Assembly: GCA_001704765.1 (NCBI GenBank)
Contig: MBFK01000082.1
Coordinates: forward strand, 1-32,843
From: Sinorhizobium shofinae
GTDB lineage: Bacteria; Pseudomonadota; Alphaproteobacteria; Rhizobiales; Rhizobiaceae
Length of the DNA stretch: 32,843 nt
Direction: 5' to 3'
Both the position numbers and the translations under genes were made by a program. Below are positions 22,633 through 30,516 of the stretch, piece after piece. The notes below the pieces were generated by a model. That model was given only the letters and a program-made list of their open reading frames with translations. It made no database searches and was not told where the DNA came from. Within the stretch, counting starts at the first letter, position 1. The number at the start of each line of letters is the position of its first letter.

Positions 22633-23892
22633 TTATCCTCCTGTTGATACCGGTACGCCGCTAGAACCGCTCGGCTCCGCACGGGGTTGGCGCAGCACGA
22701 CCGGTAGAAAGATCAGAAGGGCAAGCGCCGGACCCGTGGTCAGGACGACGGCAAGGGAAACAGACGACGGAAACGGCAGGGCGCTGACGAAGGACGCGCC
22801 GATTGCGGCGCAGCCCATCTGCATGAAACCGAGCAGCGCGGATGCAAGCCCAGCTTGTCGTCCAAAGGGATTGAGCGCAATCGCAGTGCCGAGCGGATTG
22901 ATCAGGCCCATCCCGAACAGATACAACGCGATGGCCAGGGTGAAGGTCACAAAGGTCGGCACGGCCGCAAATGCGAACATGGCGGCGCCTCCAGCGAGCG
23001 CGATCAAGAGGCCGACCATGCTGATGGCGCGCTGGCTCCAGCGATGCGCCAGGCGCGGCGCGAGAAATCCCGCCAGAAAGACGATCAGGACCGTCGCTGC
23101 GAACGACAAGCCGAGCTGGAGGGCCGTCAACCCGAGCTCGTTCATCAGCACGCCGGGCGCAGCCGCGAAGAAACTGTAGAGACCGCCGATGACGAGGCTC
23201 ACCGCAAGCGCGGGCAGTAAAAAGCGGGGGTCGCCCGCCAGGCGGCCATAGGCGGCCGCCACGGCCGAAGGCGCCAAGGGCGTTCTGCGACCAGCGGGAT
23301 GGGTTTCACCAACGCGGCCGAGGTAATGCAAAGCCAGCGCCGCGCCGAAGCCCGCAACGACAAGAAAGGTGACCCGCCAGCCGAACAGGCCGGCAAGGAT
23401 GCTGCCGAGCAGAGGCGAAAATCCTGGTGCCGCCGCTCCGGCAATCATGGTGAGCGACAGAGCCCGGCCAAGCGCCTCGCCGTCGAACAGGTCACGCGCG
23501 ATGGCGCGTGACAGCACGGAGGCCGTGCAAGCCCCCAACGCCTGAATAACGCGGCCAAGGACCAGGAAGGACAAGGTGTCGGCGAAGGCGCAAAGGATGC
23601 TGCCCGTAGCAAAGATCGCAATGCCTCCCAGCACCAGCGGTCTGCGGCCGAAACGGTCGGAGAGGGGACCAACCGCAAGCTGCCCGACAGCGAACGCAAC
23701 GAAGAAGCTGCTCAGCAGAAGACCGAGTTCGGGTGAGGAAAGCGCAAGCTCTGCGCCCATCCGCGGAAAGGCGGGAAGGATGATGTTGGTGGCGAGCGCC
23801 CCGAGTGCCGCCAGGCCGGCAAGCAGGAACAGGGTTCCGCCTGTCAGGCGGCGTTCGGAAGGCGCGGGGTTTACGATCGAAAACGCAGACAT
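22633..23892 (-). CDS. MFS exporter, Bcr/CflA drug-resistance type
   Basis: A 419-residue inner-membrane transporter with about 12 hydrophobic segments. The MFS motif A between helices 2 and 3 is GPLSDRFGRRPLVLGG (about residues 75-90), and LGRVIQALGACTASVLSRAIARDLFDG is typical of the Bcr/CflA drug:proton antiporter group. It probably exports a small molecule, driven by protons. The start at 23892 overlaps the thioesterase stop (TGATG), and the stop touches the fabF ATG. Its place between thioesterase and ketosynthase suggests that it exports, or protects against, the compound these enzymes act on. Confidence 0.9.
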   Translation of the reverse strand: MSAFSIVNPAPSERRLTGGTLFLLAGLAALGALATNIILPAFPRMGAELALSSPELGLLLSSFFVAFAVGQLAVGPLSDRFGRRPLVLGGIAIFATGSILCAFADTLSFLVLGRVIQALGACTASVLSRAIARDLFDGEALGRALSLTMIAGAAAPGFSPLLGSILAGLFGWRVTFLVVAGFGAALALHYLGRVGETHPAGRRTPLAPSAVAAAYGRLAGDPRFLLPALAVSLVIGGLYSFFAAAPGVLMNELGLTALQLGLSFAATVLIVFLAGFLAPRLAHRWSQRAISMVGLLIALAGGAAMFAFAAVPTFVTFTLAIALYLFGMGLINPLGTAIALNPFGRQAGLASALLGFMQMGCAAIGASFVSALPFPSSVSLAVVLTTGPALALLIFLPVVLRQPRAEPSGSSGVPVSTGG

Positions 23893-24380
23893 CACGGTTT
23901 CCTGCCCAAGACAAGGCAGGTCGACGTGCCGTGCGCGTAGATCCGACCCTGAGCGTCCTCGATGCTGCCCTCCAGCGTAATGACGGTCCGGCCGCGGGAC
24001 ACCACATGGCCGGACACACGCATTTCGCCGGAATCGGCGAAGATCGGGCGGACAAACTTGGCGGTGGTTTCGTGTGACGGACAGGTTTCGCCGGCCGCAA
24101 ACGTCGTCTGGGCGGCAAGCGCCATGACGGTGTCGAGCATCGTCATGATCCAGCCGCCGTGAACCGTATTCGTCAGGTTGCAAAAGCGCGGCTCGGGCGT
24201 GGCCAGGAGCCCGACCTTGCCTTCTTCCGGAGGGAGCAAGGTGAAAGGGAGAGTTTCCGCCATCGGTGGCCGGCGGATGCTCCCGTCCGCCAGTTTCGCA
24301 ACGAGCTCCAGCCCGGACCAGAGCTCCTGGTGGGCGACTGAAACAGTTGCGCTGCGCGCTTCGGCCGGACGCATCGTCAT
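23892..24380 (-). CDS. PaaI-like hotdog-fold thioesterase
   Basis: A 162-residue hotdog-fold protein. The family motif is NLTNTVHGGWIMTMLDTVMALAAQTTF, where HGG and the Asp shape the active site, followed by SHETTAKFVRPIF, GHVVSRGRTVITLEGSIEDAQGRIYAHGTSTCLV. PaaI-type enzymes hydrolyse acyl- or aryl-CoA thioesters. The start at 24380 overlaps the TetR stop by four bases (ATGA); a second in-frame ATG at 24374 is also possible. In this operon it could release an acyl chain built by the ketosynthase or drain a toxic CoA ester. Confidence 0.87.
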   Translation of the reverse strand: MTMRPAEARSATVSVAHQELWSGLELVAKLADGSIRRPPMAETLPFTLLPPEEGKVGLLATPEPRFCNLTNTVHGGWIMTMLDTVMALAAQTTFAAGETCPSHETTAKFVRPIFADSGEMRVSGHVVSRGRTVITLEGSIEDAQGRIYAHGTSTCLVLGRKP

Positions 24381-24979
24381 TGGCGCGTTCCGGACTCTGT
24401 ATCGCCCGCAGACGCCTTCAGTACGCTTTCGGCGGCCGTCTTCAGGAACCGCTTCGACATCTGCTCGTCGTTGACAGCGCGCGAGAGGAGCACCGCACCG
24501 ACCATCGTCGACAGAATGGCCATGGCCTTGCCGTCTGGCTCCTCGCCGTCGGCCGCGCCAATCCAATCACCGAGCATTTCAAGGTATTCCCTGATCCCTG
24601 CTTCGAATGACGCCTTCACGTCGACGCCTTGCCTGGCAGCATCCGAGCCGAGCGCAACGACCGGGCAGCCGTCCATCTTCTCTTCTCGATGTGCCATGCT
24701 GAGATAGAAGGCGACCACTGCGCGAAACGGGTCCTGCGGATTGACCGCGGCAGCAGCGGACCATCGACGAAGGGCGCTCTCCAGGGCGCGCCTCGACGCC
24801 TGTGCCGCCAGATCGTCCTTGGATGCGAACTGCTTGTAGAATCCACCTTGGGTCAGGCCGGCCCCCTTCATCAGATCCTTGAGCCCGATGCCATCAAAGC
24901 CGTGCTTTCGAAAAAGCCGGCTCGCCGCATCGATGACCGCTTCGCGATTGGCCTCCGCCTGGGCTCGACTAACTCTCAT
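24377..24979 (-). CDS. TetR family regulator of the divergent efflux regulon
   Basis: A 200-residue TetR repressor. The helix-turn-helix is at about residues 10-56 (AVIDAASRLFRKHGFDGIGL, KDLMKGAGLTQGGFYKQFASKDDL). The C-terminal domain is of the TetR_C group with PVVALGSDAARQG. First gene of the leftward operon and divergent from the membrane fusion protein gene. The 99-bp gap has two palindromes over a promoter. It likely represses both directions and is released by a substrate of the pumps. Confidence 0.9.
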   Translation of the reverse strand: MRVSRAQAEANREAVIDAASRLFRKHGFDGIGLKDLMKGAGLTQGGFYKQFASKDDLAAQASRRALESALRRWSAAAAVNPQDPFRAVVAFYLSMAHREEKMDGCPVVALGSDAARQGVDVKASFEAGIREYLEMLGDWIGAADGEEPDGKAMAILSTMVGAVLLSRAVNDEQMSKRFLKTAAESVLKASAGDTESGTRQ

Positions 24980-25003
24980 GATCGACCTCTAATTAGATTT
25001 CAC

Positions 25004-25044
25004 TTGACATCTATACCACGGATAGATTTAGATCGCAATCTAAA
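25004..25044 (+). promoter_or_regulatory. Promoter with two palindromes in the tetR/RND gap
   Basis: TTGACA (25004-25009) with TTAGAT (25028-25033) 18 bp away may be the promoter of the efflux genes. Inverted repeats overlap it: ATCTAT (25009-25014) with ATAGAT (25022-25027), and TTTAGAT-CGCA-ATCTAAA at 25027-25044. Further TAGATTT units lie at about 24994. All share a TAGAT core, as expected for a TetR operator covering a shared divergent promoter region. Confidence 0.65.
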
Positions 25045-25078
25045 TTGAGGCGGCGGCCGTCAACAAGGGTCATCTGAC

Positions 25079-26191
25079 ATGAACCGCAAATTTCTATTCA
25101 CATCGATCGGCCTCGTGGCCGCAGCCGGGGGCGCGGCGTTCGCGTTCGTTTTTGAAACGCCAGCACCGCACGCGGAGGCCGCCGATCCCCGCATCGCGCC
25201 ACCACTTGTGAAATTGGTGGAAGCCACAAGACCGGAAAGATCCGAGCGCGCCTTCACAGGTACAATCGCCGCCCGGGTGCAGAGCAACCTTGGCTTTCGC
25301 GTACCTGGCAAGATCGTGGAGCGATTGGTCGACGTCGGTCAGCAGGTCAAGGCGGGTCAAGCTCTGATGCGCATCGACGAAACGGATTTGCGTCTTGCGC
25401 TGACTGCCAAGCGCAATGCGGTTGCCGCGGCCCGCGCGGTCTTCGTTCAGGCAAGCGCGGACGAGAGGCGCTACGCCACTCTTGTCAAAGGCGGAGTCGC
25501 CGCTACTCCCCAACGTTACGAGCAGGCAAGGGCGGCGCTGGATACGGCTGAGGCGCAGCTTGCCGCCGCGGAAGCGGAAGCCAAAGTCGCAGAAAACGAA
25601 GCGACCTACTCGGTTCTGGTGGCCGATGCGGACGGAACGATGGTCGCGACGCTCGGCGAACCCGGACAGGTCGTCGCAGCGGGACAGACGGTGGTTCAAC
25701 TGGCGCATGCAGGCCCGCGCGAGGCCTTGGTCGCGCTTCCCGAAACCGTCCGTCCCGCAATCGGGTCGGAAGCCGAAGCAAGTGTCTATGGAAGTGACGG
25801 GCGGCGCGGAAAAGCGCGCCTGCGACAGATCTCGGATGCCGCCGATCCTCAGACCCGCACATACGAAGCGCGTTACGTGCTCGACGGCGACGCCGCCTCG
25901 GCGCCGCTCGGTGCGACGGTTACCATCAGAATCCTCAACGGAGAAGGGCAGTCGGAGGTCGCGGTGCCGGTCGGCGCCGTGTTGAATGACGGCAGCCGGA
26001 CCGGGGTTTGGGTTGTCGATCAAGCCTCTGCCACCGTGCACTTCGCTCCCATCCAGGTCAAACGGCTCGGTGAAGAAACAGCGTCTGTCACCGGCATCAA
26101 GGTTGGAGAGCAGGTCGTCGCCCTCGGGGCGCATCTCCTCCAAGATGGCGCGCCCGTCAGGACCGAGCTTCAGGCAGAGGTGTCCAACTGA
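25079..26191 (+). CDS. RND efflux periplasmic adaptor (membrane fusion protein)
   Basis: A 370-residue HlyD/AcrA-type adaptor. An N-terminal hydrophobic anchor or signal (residues 5-25) precedes the barrel-sandwich half-motif NLGFRVPGKIVERLVDVGQQVKAGQALMRID. An alpha-helical hairpin follows (about 105-175, rich in A, E and Q), then the second lipoyl-like half (VLVADADGTMVATLGEPGQVVAAGQTVVQLA) and beta-barrel domains. It links the inner-membrane pump to an outer-membrane channel. No lipobox cysteine is seen. No clear ribosome binding site beyond AAGGGT. Its stop overlaps the RND start (TGATG). No outer-membrane factor gene is in the window. Confidence 0.92.
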   Translation: MNRKFLFTSIGLVAAAGGAAFAFVFETPAPHAEAADPRIAPPLVKLVEATRPERSERAFTGTIAARVQSNLGFRVPGKIVERLVDVGQQVKAGQALMRIDETDLRLALTAKRNAVAAARAVFVQASADERRYATLVKGGVAATPQRYEQARAALDTAEAQLAAAEAEAKVAENEATYSVLVADADGTMVATLGEPGQVVAAGQTVVQLAHAGPREALVALPETVRPAIGSEAEASVYGSDGRRGKARLRQISDAADPQTRTYEARYVLDGDAASAPLGATVTIRILNGEGQSEVAVPVGAVLNDGSRTGVWVVDQASATVHFAPIQVKRLGEETASVTGIKVGEQVVALGAHLLQDGAPVRTELQAEVSN

Positions 26192-29100
26192 TGAGCTTCA
26201 ATCTTTCCGCGCTCGCGGTTCGCGAGCGAGCCGTCACTTTGTTCTTCATTGTTCTGCTGGCCGCTGCAGGCATCTACGCCTTCCTCAGTCTTGGGCGCGC
26301 GGAGGACCCCTCCTTCACCATCAAAACCCTGACGGTCACTACCGCATGGCCAGGCGCAACTGCACGCGAAATGCAGGATCTTGTCGCGGAGCCGCTCGAA
26401 AAGCGCATCCAGGAACTGACCTGGTACGATCGTGTCGAGACAACGACAAGGCCGGGCTACGCATATCTGACCGTTACGCTGAAGGACAGCACGCCGGCCA
26501 CGGCCGTGGAAGAGGAATTCTACCAGGCGCGCAAGAAGTTGGGGGATGAAGCCCGCAACCTGCCTTCTGGCGTCTTCGGTCCCTTCGTCAACGACGAATA
26601 TTCGGACGTGAGCTTTGCTCTTTATGCGCTAAAGGCCAAGGGTATGCCAATGCGCGAGCTTGTGCGGCAGGCAGAGGTGATCCGCCAGGACCTTCTGCAC
26701 GTGCCGGGCGTCAAGAAGATCAACATCCTTGGCGAGCGGCCGGAACAGATCTTTGTCGAGTTCTCCTATGCCAAGCTCGCCACTCTCGGAGTATCGGCAC
26801 AGGACATCGCCGCTGCTTTGCAGAGACAAAACACCGTCACACCGGCAGGCTCGATCGATACGCGCGGGCCGCAGGTATTTATCCGGTTCGATGGCGCCTA
26901 CAACAGTGTCCAGGCAATTGCCGACACGCCGATCGTGGCTGCCGGACGCACGTTGAAACTCTCTGATTTCGCGGAGGTGCGGCGAGGGTATGAAGACCCC
27001 GCGACCTATCTGATCCGGCATGAGGGCGAGCCGACCATCATGCTCGGCGCGGTTATGCAGCAGGGCTGGAACGGTCTGGAACTCGGAAAGGCGCTCGAAG
27101 AAAGATCTGCCGCGATCGCGCAGACGCTGCCGCTCGGTATGACGCTCGCCAAGGTCAGCGATCAGGCCGTGAACATCGACGCTGCGGTCGGCGAGTTCAT
27201 GATGAAATTCGCCATGGCGCTTGGCGTTGTTTTGCTTGTGAGCCTGCTCAGCCTCGGCTGGCGTGTCGGGATCGTCGTGGCGCTGGCCGTTCCCCTGACG
27301 CTTGCCGTCGTCTTTCTGATCATGCTGGAAACCGGGCGGTTCTTCGACCGCATCACGCTTGGTGCACTGATCCTGGCGCTCGGCCTTCTCGTCGACGACG
27401 CCATCATCGCCATCGAGGTGATGGTGGTGAAGATGGAAGAGGGCATGGATCGCATCAAGGCGGCGGCCTATGCCTGGAGCCATACGGCTGCGCCGATGCT
27501 GTCGGGCACGCTTGTGACGATCATCGGGTTGATGCCGGTCGGCTTCGCCAGATCGACCGCCGGCGAATATGCTGGCAACATCTTCTGGATCGTGGGCTTC
27601 GCGCTGATCGTTTCATGGGTCGTCGCGGTGATCTTCACGCCGTATCTCGGGGTCAAGATGCTCCCGGATATCAAGCCGGTCGAGGGGGGCCACCACGCCA
27701 TCTACGACACTCCGAATTACCGGCGCCTGCGGGGTCTCATCGAGTTTGCCGTGCGCCACAAGTACATGACATGCGCTGTCGTTGGCATCGTCATGGCTCT
27801 TTCTGTCGTTGGGATGGGTGGAGTAAAACAGCAGTTCTTCCCGACGTCGGATCGTCCCGAAGTGCTGGTCGAAGTCCGCATGCCTGAAGGCACCAGTATC
27901 GAGACGACGACGGCCACGGTCGAGAAACTCGAGCGCTGGTTGCAGGAACAGCCCGAAGCGAAAATCGTCACCAGCTATGTCGGTCAGGGCGCTCCCCGGT
28001 TTTTCTTTGCCATGGCACCGGAATTGCCGGATCCCGCCTTCGCCAAGATCGTTGTGCTGACCCCCGACTCTCACGCGCGCGAGGCTTTGAAGCACCGGCT
28101 GCGAGAGGCGGTGTCCCAGGGACTCGCGCCCGAAGCCTATGTCCGTGTGACGCAGCTCGTGTTCGGTCCTTATACACCGTTCCCCGTCGAGTTTCGCATC
28201 ATGGGACCGGATCCTGTGCAATTGTACCAGATCTCTGAGAAAGCCCTCGACATCATGAAAGGCGTACCGGACGTCCGTCAGGCAAACCGCGACTGGGGTA
28301 ATCGTACGCCTGTGCTTCGCTTTGTCCCCGACCAGGACCGGCTCAATCTGATTGGCCTTTCGCCGGCTGAGGCAGCCCAGCAGATGCAGTTGCTGCTGAG
28401 TGGTATTCCGGTGACGCAGGTTCGCGAAAACATCCGCAACGTACCTGTCGTGGCACGCAGTGCTGGCGCGAGCCGCCTCGATCCGGCGAGGCTCGCCGAC
28501 TTTTCGCTGATGAGCAGGGACGGCCGCCAGGTTCCGCTCGATCAGATTGGCCATTCGGAAATCCGGTTTGAGGAACCGATCCTGAAGCGCCGCGATCGAA
28601 CCCCGGTCATCACGATCCGATCGGATATCAATGAGGCGACGCAGCCCCCGGAGGTCTCACAGCAGGTCATGACCGCGCTTCAGCCGCTGATTGCCTCGCT
28701 TCCCGTCGGATATCGTATCGAAATGGGCGGAAACATTGAGGAGTCTCTCAAAGCGAATGTCGCGCTCGTCAAAATCTTCCCGGCCATGATAGCTGCCACG
28801 CTGATCGTCATCATCCTCCAGGTCCGAAGCCTGTCGACGATGACCATGGTCATGCTGACCGCGCCGCTCGGGCTTGCCGGGGTGGTTCCCGTCTTGCTCC
28901 TCTTCAATCAGCCCTTCGGCTTTAACGCCATTCTCGGGTTGATCGGACTGGCCGGAATCCTGATGCGTAACACCTTGATCCTGACCGAACAGATCAAGGA
29001 GAACATGGCGGCCGGCCTCGACGACTATCACGCCGTCGTCGAGGCGACGGTGCAGCGGACACGCCCGGTCATCCTGACAGCACTTGCAGCCGTCCTTGCC

Positions 29101-29301
29101 TTCATTCCGCTGACCCATTCGGTGTTCTGGGGATCGATGGCTTATACGCTGATTGGTGGAACCGCGGTGGGTACTGTGATGATCCTGCTCTTCCTTCCGG
29201 CACTGTACGCGGCGTGGTTCAGGATCAAGCCGACTGCAGATGAGACCCATGAGGAGCCGACCGAGGAGCCGGAATTGCGAATAGCAATGGCTGCCGAGTA
29301 G
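26191..29301 (+). CDS. RND efflux pump, inner-membrane transporter
   Basis: A 1036-residue resistance-nodulation-division transporter of the AcrB (HAE) type. It has a first membrane helix at residues about 15-33, a large periplasmic loop, then helices 2-6 with the proton-relay pair D402 and D403 in LALGLLVDDAIIAIEV, a second helix-loop-helix half (from about residue 525), and the final helices with LIGLAGILMRNTLILTEQI. The length is normal and both halves are complete. It expels amphipathic compounds using the proton gradient, with the adaptor encoded just upstream. The substrate is unknown; the divergent ketosynthase operon suggests a fatty or aromatic compound. Confidence 0.95.
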   Translation: MSFNLSALAVRERAVTLFFIVLLAAAGIYAFLSLGRAEDPSFTIKTLTVTTAWPGATAREMQDLVAEPLEKRIQELTWYDRVETTTRPGYAYLTVTLKDSTPATAVEEEFYQARKKLGDEARNLPSGVFGPFVNDEYSDVSFALYALKAKGMPMRELVRQAEVIRQDLLHVPGVKKINILGERPEQIFVEFSYAKLATLGVSAQDIAAALQRQNTVTPAGSIDTRGPQVFIRFDGAYNSVQAIADTPIVAAGRTLKLSDFAEVRRGYEDPATYLIRHEGEPTIMLGAVMQQGWNGLELGKALEERSAAIAQTLPLGMTLAKVSDQAVNIDAAVGEFMMKFAMALGVVLLVSLLSLGWRVGIVVALAVPLTLAVVFLIMLETGRFFDRITLGALILALGLLVDDAIIAIEVMVVKMEEGMDRIKAAAYAWSHTAAPMLSGTLVTIIGLMPVGFARSTAGEYAGNIFWIVGFALIVSWVVAVIFTPYLGVKMLPDIKPVEGGHHAIYDTPNYRRLRGLIEFAVRHKYMTCAVVGIVMALSVVGMGGVKQQFFPTSDRPEVLVEVRMPEGTSIETTTATVEKLERWLQEQPEAKIVTSYVGQGAPRFFFAMAPELPDPAFAKIVVLTPDSHAREALKHRLREAVSQGLAPEAYVRVTQLVFGPYTPFPVEFRIMGPDPVQLYQISEKALDIMKGVPDVRQANRDWGNRTPVLRFVPDQDRLNLIGLSPAEAAQQMQLLLSGIPVTQVRENIRNVPVVARSAGASRLDPARLADFSLMSRDGRQVPLDQIGHSEIRFEEPILKRRDRTPVITIRSDINEATQPPEVSQQVMTALQPLIASLPVGYRIEMGGNIEESLKANVALVKIFPAMIAATLIVIILQVRSLSTMTMVMLTAPLGLAGVVPVLLLFNQPFGFNAILGLIGLAGILMRNTLILTEQIKENMAAGLDDYHAVVEATVQRTRPVILTALAAVLAFIPLTHSVFWGSMAYTLIGGTAVGTVMILLFLPALYAAWFRIKPTADETHEEPTEEPELRIAMAAE

Positions 29302-29317
29302 CGTCTGTCGCGGGCTT

Positions 29318-29349
29318 GCTGGCCTTGCCTGCACGCGAGCTTGGCCAGC
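29318..29349 (+). terminator. Weak inverted repeat after the RND gene
   Basis: GCTGGCC (29318-29324) and GGCCAGC (29343-29349) are perfect 7-bp arms around an 18-nt loop, shortly after the RND stop codon. No T run follows, so it may only be a partial terminator or processing site before the TetR gene. Confidence 0.3.
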
Positions 29350-29415
29350 CTCACGACTTCCCGCTCGCAGATGCTTCACGGCGGGCCGTTCCGTTCATCC
29401 ACTCTGGGGGTACAC

Positions 29416-30039
29416 ATGGATTATCCGGTCCGACCGGCGGCAGATACCGAGAGCATGCGTGCGCGCATCCAGGAGGTGGCGGAGGAGCACTTCCGTCGTA
29501 TAGGTCATCATAAGACGTCCGTAGCCGACATTGCCTCTGAACTCGGCATGAGCCGGGCGAACGTCTACCGTTTCTTCCCCTCCAGGGATGCAATCAAGGA
29601 ATCCATCTGCAGGCGGGTCTTGAACGGTACCGCCGAGCTCGCCCTTACGATCGCACGCAGGAGCACGCCGCCCTCGGAGAAACTCCAGGAACTCCTGACC
29701 GCCGTTCACCATCACAACAAGACGAAACTGCTCAACGACAGGCGCATGCACGACCTGATTGTAGCCAACATGCAGGAGAACCGGCCGGTCATCAAGGCGC
29801 ACGCTGAGCAGATGGTGACGATCTTCGAGGCAATCATCCGCGAGGGCATCGAAACGGGCCAGTTCGAGGTCGAAGATCCCGCCGAAGCGGCGCGCGCGGT
29901 CAAGACCGCGTTTACACCGTTCTTCCATCCGGTTCTGATCGAGCACCGCCTTCGACACGGAGAAGAAACCGAAGCGGGCCTGCGTGAGCAAATTCGGTTT
30001 ATCCTAAAGGCTCTCGGAAGGTCGGACTATGCCCGCTGA
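29416..30039 (+). CDS. TetR family regulator downstream of the RND pump
   Basis: A 207-residue TetR repressor. Residues about 14-62 make the helix-turn-helix (RIQEVAEEHFRRIGHHKTSVADIASELGMSRANVYRFFPSRDAI). The C-terminal domain has EDPAEAARAVKTAFTPFFHPVLIEHRL, which matches the TetR_C group often found with AcrR-like efflux regulators. The start at 29416 (MDYPVRPAA) is preceded by a G-rich stretch; an in-frame start at 29341 is possible but adds an atypical arm. It follows the RND gene by 114 bp on the same strand and may be co-transcribed, giving this locus two TetR proteins. Confidence 0.87.
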   Translation: MDYPVRPAADTESMRARIQEVAEEHFRRIGHHKTSVADIASELGMSRANVYRFFPSRDAIKESICRRVLNGTAELALTIARRSTPPSEKLQELLTAVHHHNKTKLLNDRRMHDLIVANMQENRPVIKAHAEQMVTIFEAIIREGIETGQFEVEDPAEAARAVKTAFTPFFHPVLIEHRLRHGEETEAGLREQIRFILKALGRSDYAR

Positions 30040-30120
30040 CCAGCCGGATGCGGACCTAGCCGCCTCAGCATCTGACAGTCGGCTTAGGGTCGAGAACTCG
30101 CCTTCATCAGCGTCGCGGTT

Positions 30121-30140
30121 GGGTGGACAGCGGAAGTTCG
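30121..30140 (+). repeat. Dispersed 20-bp motif, copy 2
   Basis: GGGTGGACAGCGGAAGTTCG matches 12638-12657 at 19 of 20 bases in the same orientation. The iolE remnant's homology stops about 5 bp from it, so this element marks the truncation point. Confidence 0.6.
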
Positions 30141-30145
30141 CTGCG

Positions 30146-30433
30146 CGCGGCAGCCGCCTTCATTTCTTCTTCTACGCCGCGCTCGGCCAGCTCTCCCGAA
30201 TGCCAGCCGGACGCCAAGGCAAGGCCGTGGCTTTCAAGAAGCGGTCGCAAAGTCGCTGCATCTCGTGGGCCGCCCGAGTTCGACGCCCTGGTAGCCGGTC
30301 TCGGCGGCGTCGCTCTGGCATGTATCGAGGGAGATGTCCGCGCCAAGATCCTCAAGTACGTCTTTGCCCATGACAGCGGACTGATGGCAAGACGCACGCC
30401 GGCGGGCAAAGCAGTGGCTTTCTGGGCGATCAT
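30146..30433 (-). pseudogene. iolE: Remnant of iolE (inosose dehydratase), N-terminal part
   Basis: Three frame segments on the minus strand together read as the first ~95 residues of a myo-inosose-2 dehydratase. From ATG 30433 (GGAG upstream): ALPAGVRLAISPLSW. After a one-base deletion near 30368: GKDVLEDLGADISLDTC and ETGYQGVELGR. After an apparent five-base loss near 30269: PRDAATLRPLLESHGLALASGW and SGELAERGVEEEMKAAAA. The intact enzyme is about 300 residues, with conserved PLSW near the start and SGW(Y/H)SG, and dehydrates 2-keto-myo-inositol. Homology ends at about 30146 beside the dispersed motif. It is non-functional but shows that inositol catabolism genes once stood here, next to the LacI/ABC locus. 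Confidence 0.75.
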
Positions 30434-30516
30434 ATCGTTCTCCGGATGGTGGATTTCTTTGAGCGGCAGGGCGTTCGCCGTGCCCAAGAGATGATGGTCT
30501 CGCTAATGACGACAGC

